Assembly (NCBI RefSeq): GCF_001936575.1
Contig: NZ_MSMP01000001.1
Coordinates: forward strand, 248,001 to 312,000
Length of the DNA: 64,000 nt
From: Tenacibaculum agarivorans
GTDB taxonomy: Bacteria; Bacteroidota; Bacteroidia; Flavobacteriales; Flavobacteriaceae
Reading direction: 5' to 3'
Shown in pieces: positions 1 through 9,701 of the stretch; position 1 is the first letter of the stretch, and every line of letters begins with the position of its first letter. Both the position numbers and the translations under genes were made by a program. Below the pieces are notes generated by a model. It had not been told where the DNA came from and did not search any database. It was given only the letters and a program-made list of their open reading frames with translations.

Positions 1-351
1 AAGTTCTTTTTCTTTTCTTCCTTTAAGTCGAAAGCTTAGTAATAACCCTAATTCTAGAAAAAGTAAAATCAAAACCACAAACCAATTTTTTTGAAAAATA
101 AAAAATACAATTGCTATTGAAATAATAGCTAAAAAAATTCTAAAACTATAATTCGTTGGAAATTTATAATCGTAAGTAATATCGAAATCTCCTTCTTCAT
201 TTAATTTTCCTAAAACCCTAATATTATTGGGGAAATTATCTCTTAGCAATTCAAATTGATTAGGACTTATATTACCTTCATAATATTTATCAAGAATTAA
301 CTTATTTAAGATTCTAAATAGTTCTTTATTATTTTTTAAAACCGTTTTCAT
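1..351 (-). CDS. Small membrane protein, C-terminus cut by window edge
   Basis: The frame opens at the ATG complementary to 349-351 and stays open to base 1, so only the first 117 residues are visible. The N-terminal ~65 residues look soluble (begins MKTVLKNNKELFRILNK). They are followed by two hydrophobic stretches at about residues 69-86 and 90-107, then a basic segment (RLKGRKEKE), which suggests a two-helix inner-membrane protein. It lies 10 bases downstream of gldD on the same strand and may be the last gene of the gldE-gldD transcript. I do not recognise the family. Confidence 0.6.
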   Translation of the reverse strand, partial: MKTVLKNNKELFRILNKLILDKYYEGNISPNQFELLRDNFPNNIRVLGKLNEEGDFDITYDYKFPTNYSFRIFLAIISIAIVFFIFQKNWFVVLILLFLELGLLLSFRLKGRKEKEL

Positions 352-361
352 AGCTGGTTTT

Positions 362-907
362 TTACTTCCATTCTAATGTTTCCATTATTTGTATCATATC
401 TTTTTTGATATGCTCTACAGCAGGCAAAACACTATCATAGTTCGGTTTTGAATAAAAAAACAATGAGGCTTTTAAAAAATGTTTTGTGCTATCTGTAACG
501 TGAAATTGTAATTGTGAAGCTGCGTTCCCTGAAATTTCACACATTTTCCCATATACTTTTCTTTCAGCATTAGCATAATCTCTCCAAGAAATATTATCTG
601 CCTTTATAGTATGCTCAAAAACTAATTTTTCAGCTTCCATTAATAATTCCTTTAAATTATTGTTCACGGGTCTATATGTAATATCAACTGAAGCTTTTAA
701 TGCAGGGTATTGAATCTTTAACCATTGCTTTGGTAATTCTACAATATTTGCTGTTGTAGGAATATCGAATTCATATGGCCTAACAATTTTTAGCTTGTCA
801 TATAAACTTTGTGGGTAATCTAAACTTAAATATGCTTTTGGTTTAGGTATTGTTTCTCCACCGCAACCCACTAAAATTAACAGAATAATACATAAATATT
901 TATACAT
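362..907 (-). CDS. gldD: Gliding motility lipoprotein GldD
   Basis: 181 residues. GldD is a lipoprotein required for gliding motility and linked to T9SS function in Flavobacterium. The N-terminus has a lipobox-type signal (LLILVGCGG, lipidated Cys at about residue 15), followed by the family's typical PKPKAYLSLDYP stretch. The length matches the family. It overlaps the upstream gldE by 8 bases, and the gldE-gldD order is the one known from gliding Bacteroidota. The identification rests on the characteristic N-terminus and the gldE neighbour. Confidence 0.93.
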   Translation of the reverse strand: MYKYLCIILLILVGCGGETIPKPKAYLSLDYPQSLYDKLKIVRPYEFDIPTTANIVELPKQWLKIQYPALKASVDITYRPVNNNLKELLMEAEKLVFEHTIKADNISWRDYANAERKVYGKMCEISGNAASQLQFHVTDSTKHFLKASLFFYSKPNYDSVLPAVEHIKKDMIQIMETLEWK

Positions 908-2228
908 TTCGAGTGACCTTGATTTGTTTAATTCTTTTTCTATCTAACGCTTCAATGGTAAATGTGTAGTTTTTAAAACTAATTTTTTCAGATTTTCTTG
1001 GAAACTTCCCTGAAATTTCAAGTATAAAGCCAGCCAAAGTTTCACTTTCCCCTTTACCATCTTCAAAAACTTCTTCATCTTCATCCAATACTCTACAAAG
1101 ATCTCTGATAGTTATTTTTCCTTCAAAAATAAAATTGTTTTCATCTAATTTAGAGTAAGATAAATCATCATCATCAAACTCATCATTAATATCTCCTACG
1201 ATCTCTTCAATCACATCTTCTAAGGTAACTATTCCACTAGTACCACCATACTCATCTACCACAATTGCCAAATGATTCTTTCTCTCTTGAAAATCTTTTA
1301 ATAAATCATCCAACTTTTTATTCTCTGGCACAAAGAAAGGTTCTCTCAATAACGATTGCCATTTGAAATCTTTCTTATGTAAATGTGCCAACAAATCTTT
1401 AGCGTAAAGAATTCCTTTTATATTATCAATATTTTCTTCATAAACTGGATTTCTAGAATATCCGTTTTTAAGTATGGTCTCTAGAACTTTATCATAATTA
1501 TCTGTATTAGAAATAGCACAAACATCAGTTCTAGGTTTCATAATTTGAACCGTTTCAGTATTACCGAAAGTCACTATTCCTTCAAGTATCTTTTGTTCTT
1601 CTTTTGTTGTAGCATTATCCGATGTAAGCTCTAAAGCTTGAGACAATCTTTCTACTGATAAATTATTATTTTTATTTCCAAGCTTAGCTTCAATTGCATT
1701 GGTTAGTCCTGTTAATGGAATATTTACAGGAGTTAAAATAGCATTTAAAATATTTAGAGGTTTAGCCATGAAATTGGCAAACTGCAATGATTTTCGACTT
1801 GCATATACTTTAGGTAATACTTCACCAAATAATAAAATCAAAAACGTAACTAAACCAACTTGAATACTAATTTTAACTACAGAAGCAGGAATAATGAATA
1901 ACCCAAAATCAAGAGAAAAATTAAGATTCCCAAACATAAATTCCTCTAGAGAAGCAAAAATCAATACAACTAAAATATTTATAAAGTTATTAGTGATCAG
2001 TATAGTTCCTAATAATTTTTTAGGTTTTTCTAATAATTTTACAACCGTACTTTTCCCTTTAGTTTCTTCAGAAAGTTCATCCAAATCACTCTGCGATAAT
2101 GAGAAAAAAGCAACTTCTGCTCCTGAAACTAATGCAGAACTAATCAAAAGAATTAATAAAACTATTAAACTTACTGAATTTACTATTATTGAACTTGATA
2201 TAAATAAAAGATGGGGCTCTGGATCCAA
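900..2228 (-). CDS. gldE: Gliding motility-associated membrane protein GldE (CNNM/CorC family)
   Basis: 442 residues: a CNNM-type transmembrane region (about residues 15-180), paired CBS domains (about 210-340, including the VVDEYGGTSGIVTLEDVIEEIVGDI motif region) and a C-terminal CorC/HlyC domain. GldE resembles magnesium/cobalt efflux proteins but is associated with gliding. The start codon appears to be TTG (complement of 2226-2228). There is no in-frame ATG near the N-terminus, and the DPEP segment right after this TTG is, as I recall, conserved in GldE proteins. It lies 19 bases downstream of ssb and overlaps gldD by 8 bases. Confidence 0.92.
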   Translation of the reverse strand: MDPEPHLLFISSSIIVNSVSLIVLLILLISSALVSGAEVAFFSLSQSDLDELSEETKGKSTVVKLLEKPKKLLGTILITNNFINILVVLIFASLEEFMFGNLNFSLDFGLFIIPASVVKISIQVGLVTFLILLFGEVLPKVYASRKSLQFANFMAKPLNILNAILTPVNIPLTGLTNAIEAKLGNKNNNLSVERLSQALELTSDNATTKEEQKILEGIVTFGNTETVQIMKPRTDVCAISNTDNYDKVLETILKNGYSRNPVYEENIDNIKGILYAKDLLAHLHKKDFKWQSLLREPFFVPENKKLDDLLKDFQERKNHLAIVVDEYGGTSGIVTLEDVIEEIVGDINDEFDDDDLSYSKLDENNFIFEGKITIRDLCRVLDEDEEVFEDGKGESETLAGFILEISGKFPRKSEKISFKNYTFTIEALDRKRIKQIKVTRNV

Positions 2229-2247
2229 TTATTAAATTTTGGTTAAA

Positions 2248-2682
2248 CTAAAATGGTAAATCATCCTCCTGAGTAGGAACATTTTGATTATTAATTGAAG
2301 GAGTTGGTGTAGATGCTTGCATATTATCATTTGAAGAGTTCAGTTCCTTCTTAGTAGACAAAAATGTCATTTCTTGAACATGAATTTCAGTAGTATACCT
2401 TTTTTGTCCTTCAAATTCATATTGCCGATTTTTAATCCTTCCTTCAAGATATACCTTATCTCCTTTACTCAAATACTTCTCACAAATTTCAGCCAGTTTA
2501 TTACGAACAACAATATTATGCCAATCAGTGTTGGTAACTCGCTCTCCAGTTTGTCTATTTGTGTAGGTTTCATTAGTGGCTAATGGAAAACGTCCTACTG
2601 CATTTCCTTCATCAAATCTGTACATTTTAATTTCGTCTCCTAAATGTCCAATTAAAATTACTTTATTTATCGTCCCTGCCAT
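2248..2682 (-). CDS. ssb: Single-stranded DNA-binding protein
   Basis: 144 residues. An OB fold occupies residues 1-105 (MAGTINKVILIGHLG start, NTDWHNIVVRNKLAE core), followed by a flexible Ser/Thr/Pro/Asn linker and the acidic tip DDLPF, which recruits partner proteins in bacterial SSBs. It protects single-stranded DNA in replication and repair. It sits 33 bases downstream of mutY and 19 bases upstream of gldE on the same strand, the usual flavobacterial order mutY-ssb-gldE-gldD. Confidence 0.95.
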   Translation of the reverse strand: MAGTINKVILIGHLGDEIKMYRFDEGNAVGRFPLATNETYTNRQTGERVTNTDWHNIVVRNKLAEICEKYLSKGDKVYLEGRIKNRQYEFEGQKRYTTEIHVQEMTFLSTKKELNSSNDNMQASTPTPSINNQNVPTQEDDLPF

Positions 2683-2715
2683 TATTTACTTTTGTGTAAT
2701 ATCAAATATACGAAT

Positions 2716-3756
2716 TTAGTCAATCTCAACTTTAAATTCTTTTAAAAAGTTATGAATCAACACAGGAACTGGATATGACATAATTTCCTTCCAAGAAATG
2801 CTTTTACCTTTAATACTATTGGTTTCTATCACCCAAAACTTTGTATGTAAATGTTGATGTGAGAGTTTGTGGATAATGTTTTCATTATTATGAAGTTTGA
2901 TATTTACTTCATTAGAAAATAAAGTAATGAATTTTTCGTCATTAACTAATTCTTCAATTTCTATTGATTTTTGAGTTTCAATTAGTGGAAATTCAAATAG
3001 TCCTTGCCAGATTCCCTTCCCCACTCTTTCATGTATCACAGTTTGTTTATCTGAAATCACAACTAGATAATTAAAATATCTATGTTTTATTTTTATTTTT
3101 TTCTCTTTTACAGGCAACGTATCGACTAAATTTTTCTCCAAAGCAACACAACTTTCTGACAAAGGACAACTTGTACAATCTGGACTTTTAGGCTTACATT
3201 GCATAGCTCCAAAATCCATAATAGCCTGATTATACATCCCGGGATCTCTTTGATCTATTAGACTTTGTGCTAATTCTTTAAACTCTTTGACTCCTTTAGT
3301 AGAATTTATAGGCATAGCAATTCCAAAATAACGAGAAAGCACTCTATACACATTACCATCTACCACAGCTACTGGTTCATTGTAACAAATGGATGCAATA
3401 GCCGAAGCCGTGTAATCTCCAACTCCTTTGAGTTTTAACAACCCTTTATAGTCCTTTGGAAATTCGCCATTAAGTTCATCTGCAATAAACTTAGCCGTAA
3501 AGTGTAAATTTCTAGCTCTTGAGTAATATCCTAAACCTTGCCATAATTTTAATACATAACCTTCATCTGCCTTAGCTAAATCGAAAACTGAAGGAAAAGC
3601 CTCTGAAAATTTCAAGAAATATGGTAAGCCTTGCGCTACTCTTGTTTGCTGTAACATAATTTCACTCAACCATATATAATAAGGAGTTTTAGTTTTTCTC
3701 CATGGCAGTACTCTTTTATTCTTAGAGTACCATTTTTTTAAAGATTCCGCAAACAT
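2716..3756 (-). CDS. mutY: A/G-specific adenine DNA glycosylase MutY
   Basis: 346 residues. It excises adenine mispaired with 8-oxoguanine. The helix-hairpin-helix segment with GVGDYTASAIA and the VVDGNVYR stretch carrying the catalytic Asp are visible, as is the catalytic Glu in LSEIMLQQTRV. The four Fe-S cysteines have CX6CX2CX5C spacing (CKPKSPDCTSCPLSESC). The NUDIX-like C-terminal MutT domain follows from about residue 230. It is the first gene of the minus-strand mutY-ssb-gldE-gldD group and is divergent from the SusC gene. Confidence 0.96.
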   Translation of the reverse strand: MFAESLKKWYSKNKRVLPWRKTKTPYYIWLSEIMLQQTRVAQGLPYFLKFSEAFPSVFDLAKADEGYVLKLWQGLGYYSRARNLHFTAKFIADELNGEFPKDYKGLLKLKGVGDYTASAIASICYNEPVAVVDGNVYRVLSRYFGIAMPINSTKGVKEFKELAQSLIDQRDPGMYNQAIMDFGAMQCKPKSPDCTSCPLSESCVALEKNLVDTLPVKEKKIKIKHRYFNYLVVISDKQTVIHERVGKGIWQGLFEFPLIETQKSIEIEELVNDEKFITLFSNEVNIKLHNNENIIHKLSHQHLHTKFWVIETNSIKGKSISWKEIMSYPVPVLIHNFLKEFKVEID

Positions 3757-3798
3757 TTGAATAAACTTGTTAAATTTCTATGTTAAAACGCTGTTAAT

Positions 3799-3830
3799 TT
3801 TGTTTTTTACCGAAAAAAAACACACATTTG
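3799..3830 (+). promoter_or_regulatory. Candidate promoter of the SusC operon
   Basis: TTTG at 3799-3802 and CACATTTG at 3823-3830 are separated by 20 bases, close to the Bacteroidota consensus TTTG/TAnnTTTG with one mismatch in the -7 box. It lies 31 bases before the SusC ATG. Pattern match only. Confidence 0.45.
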
Positions 3831-3861
3831 CAAACTTAATAATCCTTATAAGATTAAAACA

Positions 3862-6800
3862 ATGATTTTAAAAATTACTAAAAATTTACTATTCGTAGTA
3901 TTTATGTTAACAGTTTCTGTTGTTTTTGGGCAACAAAAAACTGTAACAGGTACAGTATCTGATGAAACAGGTCCTTTACCTGGTGTAACTGTTCTAATAC
4001 AAGGAACTACTAGAGGTACCGAAACTGACTTTGACGGTAACTATAGTATTTCTGTAAAAGAAGGCGATGTTATCGTTTTCAGCTTTATTGGAATGGAAAC
4101 TCAAGAAAAAGTTGTTGGCGCTTCCAACAACATAAATGTTTCTATGGTTCAATCATCTGAATTGTTAACAGAAATAGAAGTTATTGCTACAGGTTTTGAT
4201 AATATCAAAAAAGGAGCATTTACAGGTTCTGCAACAACAGTTAAAGCTGCTGACTTAAAAATTGATGGTATTGTAGATGTTACAAGAATGATTGAAGGTA
4301 GAGCTGCTGGTGTAAATGTTCAAAACATTACGGGAACATTTGGTGCGGCACCTAGAATTACCATACGTGGTTCTTCTTCTATTTTTGGGAACAACAATCC
4401 TCTTTATGTAATTGACGGAGTTGTACAAGAAGATATTGTAGAACAAAACTTAGATCAGTTGACTTCTGGAGATGCTTCAACTTTAATTAGTTCTACAATA
4501 GCAGGTATAAATGCTAATGACATTGAAAAGATTGACTTATTGAAAGATGCATCTGCTACTTCTTTATATGGAGCAAGAGCTCGTAATGGTGTGGTAGTAA
4601 TTACGACTAAGAGTGGTAGAAAATCTACACCAATTACCGTGAAATATAATTTAGAACAAACAGTTAGAGAAATACCAAACTATTCTCAATACGATATTTT
4701 AGATTCTAAGGAAACTATTTCTGTTCTAGAAAATTTAAGAAGCCAAGGGTTTTTAAGATTCCCTGATGTTGGTAACGCTAGATTTTCAGGTGTTTATGGA
4801 ATCTTAGAAAGAAGAATAAACACTTTATTAGATAATGGCCAATTTGATGTTACAAACGTAGTTGAAGCCAGAAATCGTGCTTTACAAGAATATGAACTTG
4901 CTAATACAGACTGGTTTAAAACATTATTTAACCAATCTGTAACTTTAAATCACTCATTGAGTTTTACTGGTGGTGGTGAAAACAATGCTTTTTATGCTTC
5001 TTTAAGTTTTTTAGATGATCCGGGATGGACTGTAGCTGATGAAGTGAATAGAATTACAGCTAATCTTAGAAATACTTTTTATTTTTCAGATAAGTTCAAC
5101 CTAACGTTAACATCAGTGGCATCTGTTAGAGACCAAAGAGCCCCAGGTACATTCCAAAGAGAAGCTAATGTAGTGGATGGTCAATTCTCTAGGGACTTTG
5201 ATATTAATCCATTTAGTTATGCTTTAAATACTTCTAGAGCGCTAAGACCAAGAGATAGCAATGGTAATTTAGAATATTACACTAATAACTGGGCTCCTTT
5301 CAATATTCTTGAAGAACTTGAAAATAACTTTATTGATTTAAATGTAAAAGATATACGTTTACAGTTAGATGCTTCTTACAAAGTAACTGATAATCTTACA
5401 TATGAATTTAATGGTTCTGCTAGATATGTAGACAGTAGAACAGAGCACCAAATTCAAGAAAATTCGAATGTAGTAAGAGCTTATAATGCTGATGATACTC
5501 CGGTCATTGCTAATGCAAATATATTTTTATATGATGATCCGAATGACCCAAATGACATTCCTGTACCTGTATTCCCTGAAGGAGGACTATATATAAAGAA
5601 TACAAATACTTTAACATCTTTTTATATTAGAAACAGTCTTAAGTACAACAATACTTTTGGTGATAATCATAATTTAGATGTATTATTAGGTCAAGAATTA
5701 AGATATATTGATAGAGACACTGATAACTTTACTGGTTATGGTTTACAATTTAACAATGGATTCACTCCTTTTACTGACCCAAGATTACTTGAAAAAATTA
5801 TTACTGAAGGTGGTAACTATTTTGGGGTAAATAGAGAACGTGAGAGAACAGTTGCTTTCTTTAGTAAAATAACTTATGATTATGACAACAGGTATACTTT
5901 TTCTGTGACTGGTAGATATGATGGTTCTAACAGACAAGGTAGAAGTGCAAGTTCTAGATGGTTACCAACTGGTACAATTAGTGGAAAATGGAATGCTAGT
6001 AAAGAGGACTTTTTAATCGATTCTAAAACTATTAACAATCTTCAATTAAGAGCTTCTTATGGTTTAGTAGCAACACCTGGTAATGCTACTAATGCTCTTG
6101 CAATTTTTAGAAGTGAAAATACTATTAGACCGATCCCTACAGAAAGAGAGACATTCTTAAATATTGAAGATTTAGAAAACTCAGAACTTACTTGGGAAAA
6201 ACAATACGAATTCAACTTGGGTGTTGACTTAGGCTTATTTAATAATAGAGTAAGTTTATCTGCTGATGTTTATCAAAGAGATATATTTGATAATATAGAT
6301 TTAGTTCGTACTTCAGGTATTGGTGGAGAGTTATTCAAATTTGGAAATAATTCTGATGCTGAAACTAGAGGTTTTGAAATTGGTATAAACACTAGAAATA
6401 TAGTTACAGACAACTTCACTTGGTCTTCTGCTGTTAACTTTTCTTATTTTGAACAAGAAATAACAAAATTAGAAAATGAACCAAGAGTAATTGACGTAGT
6501 TGGTTTACAAGGTGGTAACGTAGAAGGTTTTCCTTTTAATTCATTATTTTCTTTAGAATTTACAGGCTTAAATTCTGAAGGTTTACCAATGTTTAATCTT
6601 CCTGACGGACAAGATCCTACAGAGGACGTGGATTTCCAAGATTCTGATAACATTACTGACTACTTGGTATTTAGTGGATCTGTGTTACCTAACATGTTTG
6701 GTGGTATTACAAATAACTTTAAATATAAAAATTGGGATCTATCTGTATTAGTGACAGGTTCTGGTGGTAATGTAGTGCGTTTAAATCCATCTCAGGATAA

Positions 6801-7209
6801 TTTTTATTCTGGAACAAATGTATTTTCTAAAGACGCAATAAATAGATGGATTCGTCCAGGAGATGAAAATATAACCAACATTCCTAAGTTAGTAGATATA
6901 AGAGATAATAACTTATTTGGAAATGGTGACCTTTCCAGAGCTTATAATGCATACAATTTTTCTACTGAAAGAGTAGCTAGTGGTGATTTCTTACGTTTAA
7001 AAAACGTATCTTTAGGATATAATTTAGATCGTGAATTAGTTGAAAAATTAGGGTTAAGTTCATTTAGAGTACAATTACAAGGAACTAATTTATTTTTATT
7101 ATACTCTGATTCAAAATTAAATGGTCAAGATCCTGAATTTTATGGAACTGGTGGAGTTGCTTTACCTATTACAAGACAATATACAATGTCATTAAATATT
7201 GGAATTTAA
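3862..7209 (+). CDS. SusC/RagA family TonB-linked outer membrane transporter
   Basis: 1115 residues. The Sec signal peptide ends near VVFGQ (residue 24). A carboxypeptidase-D-regulatory-like N-terminal domain follows (about 27-100, VTGTVSDETGPLPGVTVLIQGT). Then come a TonB plug (about 115-250, with a SIFGNNNPLYVIDGV-type SusC signature) and a long beta-barrel ending in MSLNIGI. SusC proteins import ligands captured by a SusD lipoprotein, powered by TonB. SusD follows 9 bases later. The full length shows no truncation. The substrate cannot be read from the sequence; the protease-type neighbour hints at a peptide or protein ligand (inference). Confidence 0.95.
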   Translation: MILKITKNLLFVVFMLTVSVVFGQQKTVTGTVSDETGPLPGVTVLIQGTTRGTETDFDGNYSISVKEGDVIVFSFIGMETQEKVVGASNNINVSMVQSSELLTEIEVIATGFDNIKKGAFTGSATTVKAADLKIDGIVDVTRMIEGRAAGVNVQNITGTFGAAPRITIRGSSSIFGNNNPLYVIDGVVQEDIVEQNLDQLTSGDASTLISSTIAGINANDIEKIDLLKDASATSLYGARARNGVVVITTKSGRKSTPITVKYNLEQTVREIPNYSQYDILDSKETISVLENLRSQGFLRFPDVGNARFSGVYGILERRINTLLDNGQFDVTNVVEARNRALQEYELANTDWFKTLFNQSVTLNHSLSFTGGGENNAFYASLSFLDDPGWTVADEVNRITANLRNTFYFSDKFNLTLTSVASVRDQRAPGTFQREANVVDGQFSRDFDINPFSYALNTSRALRPRDSNGNLEYYTNNWAPFNILEELENNFIDLNVKDIRLQLDASYKVTDNLTYEFNGSARYVDSRTEHQIQENSNVVRAYNADDTPVIANANIFLYDDPNDPNDIPVPVFPEGGLYIKNTNTLTSFYIRNSLKYNNTFGDNHNLDVLLGQELRYIDRDTDNFTGYGLQFNNGFTPFTDPRLLEKIITEGGNYFGVNRERERTVAFFSKITYDYDNRYTFSVTGRYDGSNRQGRSASSRWLPTGTISGKWNASKEDFLIDSKTINNLQLRASYGLVATPGNATNALAIFRSENTIRPIPTERETFLNIEDLENSELTWEKQYEFNLGVDLGLFNNRVSLSADVYQRDIFDNIDLVRTSGIGGELFKFGNNSDAETRGFEIGINTRNIVTDNFTWSSAVNFSYFEQEITKLENEPRVIDVVGLQGGNVEGFPFNSLFSLEFTGLNSEGLPMFNLPDGQDPTEDVDFQDSDNITDYLVFSGSVLPNMFGGITNNFKYKNWDLSVLVTGSGGNVVRLNPSQDNFYSGTNVFSKDAINRWIRPGDENITNIPKLVDIRDNNLFGNGDLSRAYNAYNFSTERVASGDFLRLKNVSLGYNLDRELVEKLGLSSFRVQLQGTNLFLLYSDSKLNGQDPEFYGTGGVALPITRQYTMSLNIGI

Positions 7210-7218
7210 AAAATAAAG

Positions 7219-8709
7219 ATGAAACTAATAAACAAGTACACAAAATTAAGCATACTAACTATTTTACTAGTTTCTTTAGTTAGTTGTAATGAGTTTTTGT
7301 CTGAATTGCCAGACAATAGAGCTGAAATAGATTCTCCAGAGAAGATCAGTGCTTTAGTTACTGGTGCTTATCCTGACGGAAACTATATGTTAATAGGTGA
7401 ATTAATGTCTGACAACGCTGTCTCTAAAAACACTACCAATGGGGTAATAAATCAGAGGCTACATGAAGACATGTTTAACTGGAGAACAAGTAACGATGAC
7501 AACCAAGATACTCCTATTGGATATTGGTCTAGTTGTTATGAAGCTATCTCTCAAGCAAATCAAGCTTTGGTTTCTATTGAAGAACTAAAGGGTGAATTTA
7601 ATTTAAATAGTCAAAAAGGTGAAGCTTTATTAGCTAGAGCATATGCTCATTTCATGCTAGTAAATTTCTGGGCTAAACATTATGATCCTAATACCGCTTC
7701 AACAGATTTAGGTATTCCATATGTAGATGAGCCAGAAAACGTTCTTTTAAAAGAATACAAGAGGAATACTGTACAAGAAGTTTATGATCGAATAGAAAAA
7801 GATATGTTAGAAGGTATTTCTTTAGTTACTGCTAGAGAAAATAACCCTAAATTTCATTTCTCTAAAGAATCTGGTAATGCATTTGCTACTAGGTTTTACA
7901 CATTCAAAGGTGAATGGGCAAAAGTTATAGAACATGCTTCTAAAGTTATTAGTGATCCAAGAAACGAATTAAGAGATCAAATAGAATTAAGAACTTTATC
8001 ATATGGTGAGCAAACTGCTAGATATAATAGTACTTTAGAAAGATCTAATCTTTTAGTAGGAGCTCCTCTTTCATGGTGGGCTAGAACATTTGCTTCAATT
8101 AATTTCGGATTACCATCAGGCTCTCAGATTTTTAATACTAATAATCCTTTCGGAAAACCTTGGGGATATCAAGTATTTGGCGGAAGTAGATTTGCTAATA
8201 GACCAAAATTTGATGAGTTTTTTAATGTAACTAATCAAAGTGCTGGTACAGGTTTTGGATATGCTCCTGTAGTTTATTTTGCTAAAGACGAAGTTTTATT
8301 AAATAGAGCTGAAGCTTATGCAATGTTAGATGATTTTACTAATGCCAATCAAGATTTAACTGATTATTTATCATTAAAAACAAGAGGTTTTGATCCTGCT
8401 ACTGATATATTAACAACAGCTGATATTACAACTACTTTTCCTGTTGTTGCTGATGAGTTAACACCTCCTTATTTAATGACTGATACTCAAACTTCTTATG
8501 TTAAAGCTATTTTAGATTTTAAACAAAAAGAGTTTTACCATGAAGGTATGAGATGGTTTGATGTTAGACGTTTTAACATAGCTATAACAAGAGATTTCAT
8601 AGATGGTGAATCTACAACCGAAATCACTTTGCCAAAAAATGATAATCGTAGGCAATTACAAATACCAGAGTCTGCTCAAAAAGTAGGTTTAACCCCTAAT
8701 CCAAGATAA
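7219..8709 (+). CDS. RagB/SusD family nutrient-binding lipoprotein
   Basis: 496 residues. A lipoprotein signal (ILLVSLVSCNE, Cys at about residue 23) is followed by the helical TPR-like SusD fold. The C-terminal SusD signature FKQKEFYHEGMRWFDVRRF is present. SusD proteins cap the SusC barrel at the cell surface and bind ligand. The gene is second in the four-gene plus-strand operon, 9 bases after SusC and 1 base before the metallopeptidase gene. Confidence 0.94.
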   Translation: MKLINKYTKLSILTILLVSLVSCNEFLSELPDNRAEIDSPEKISALVTGAYPDGNYMLIGELMSDNAVSKNTTNGVINQRLHEDMFNWRTSNDDNQDTPIGYWSSCYEAISQANQALVSIEELKGEFNLNSQKGEALLARAYAHFMLVNFWAKHYDPNTASTDLGIPYVDEPENVLLKEYKRNTVQEVYDRIEKDMLEGISLVTARENNPKFHFSKESGNAFATRFYTFKGEWAKVIEHASKVISDPRNELRDQIELRTLSYGEQTARYNSTLERSNLLVGAPLSWWARTFASINFGLPSGSQIFNTNNPFGKPWGYQVFGGSRFANRPKFDEFFNVTNQSAGTGFGYAPVVYFAKDEVLLNRAEAYAMLDDFTNANQDLTDYLSLKTRGFDPATDILTTADITTTFPVVADELTPPYLMTDTQTSYVKAILDFKQKEFYHEGMRWFDVRRFNIAITRDFIDGESTTEITLPKNDNRRQLQIPESAQKVGLTPNPR

Positions 8710-8710
8710 A

Positions 8711-9688
8711 ATGAAAAATATATATATTTATTTAATATCCGCTTTATCGATATTCACATCTTGTGATTATCAAGAAGATCCAATTACTGATAGTAATTTA
8801 GATACTACAACGCCAGAACTAAGTACTACTGATGTATGGTTAAGAGATAATTATGCCATTCCGTATAATATAGATGTGACATATCAGTGGGATGAAGGGA
8901 GAGTAGATTTGAATAGATTTTTATTCCCTCCATTCTTAGATAATGTTGTACCAGCTATGAATGCTGTTAAAACAATTTGGATAGATAGTTATAATCAAGT
9001 AGGAGGTGTAGATTTTGTAAGAAAAGTGGCTCCTAGAGAATTGGTTTTAGTTGGTGGATTTAATTTGAATGAAGACGGAACTAGAACATTAGGTTTTGCT
9101 GAAGGTGGTAAGAATATTGTGTTATTTGAAGTTGATTTAATCGATTTCTCTAATAGAGCAAGTGTTATTGAGTTTGTTAAAACCGTACAACACGAATATA
9201 CCCACATCTTAAATCAAACTATACGCTTTGATGAAGAGGCTTTTCAGCAAATAACTCCTGCAGATTATACTGCACAGTGGTTTAATCCTGCTGATACACA
9301 AGAACGTTTTGATATTGCTAATAGTTTAGGTTTTATCACAGATTATGCTAGGTTGAATCATACCGAGGATTTTGCTGAAATGGTAGAAACACTACTTTCT
9401 AATACTGCTACGGAGTATGCAGCAATATTAGATAACATCAAAACCAGAATCATACAAAATGCTGTTAGCCAAGCTATTACTAATTTAGGTCCTGGAGCTA
9501 CTGCAGAAGATATAGCAATAGCTACTAATGCTGCTACTGTTACTGCTCAACCTGAGGCTGACAGAGCAGTAAATTTAATTCGTCAGAAAGAAGCAATCGT
9601 AGCTGACTATTACGCTAGACAGCTTAATATTGATATTTATGAGCTTCAGAAAGTTGTGGCTGAAAATGTAGATAAGGTTATAAATTAA
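8711..9688 (+). CDS. Putative zinc-binding metallopeptidase lipoprotein (Peptidase_Mx1-like)
   Basis: 325 residues. A lipoprotein signal (LSIFTSCDY, Cys at about 18) precedes a domain with an HExxH-type zinc motif, HEYTH, within VQHEYTHILNQ at about residue 162, and with downstream acidic residues. This fits the family annotated as putative zinc-binding metallopeptidase that commonly accompanies SusCD pairs with DUF4302 proteins. It is likely a surface lipoprotein acting with the SusCD transporter, either cleaving or binding a proteinaceous substrate (inference). It starts 1 base after the SusD stop. Confidence 0.82.
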   Translation: MKNIYIYLISALSIFTSCDYQEDPITDSNLDTTTPELSTTDVWLRDNYAIPYNIDVTYQWDEGRVDLNRFLFPPFLDNVVPAMNAVKTIWIDSYNQVGGVDFVRKVAPRELVLVGGFNLNEDGTRTLGFAEGGKNIVLFEVDLIDFSNRASVIEFVKTVQHEYTHILNQTIRFDEEAFQQITPADYTAQWFNPADTQERFDIANSLGFITDYARLNHTEDFAEMVETLLSNTATEYAAILDNIKTRIIQNAVSQAITNLGPGATAEDIAIATNAATVTAQPEADRAVNLIRQKEAIVADYYARQLNIDIYELQKVVAENVDKVIN

Positions 9689-9701
9689 AAAAGAACATCA
9701 A

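Noticed and set aside
1894..2235. Plus-strand 113-codon frame opposite gldE
   Set aside because: Antisense shadow of a well-supported gene, with no signal, motif or promoter.
2868..2876. DnaA box-like TGTGGATAA inside mutY
   Set aside because: Single site within coding sequence; most likely chance, and used here only to temper the nrdB box.
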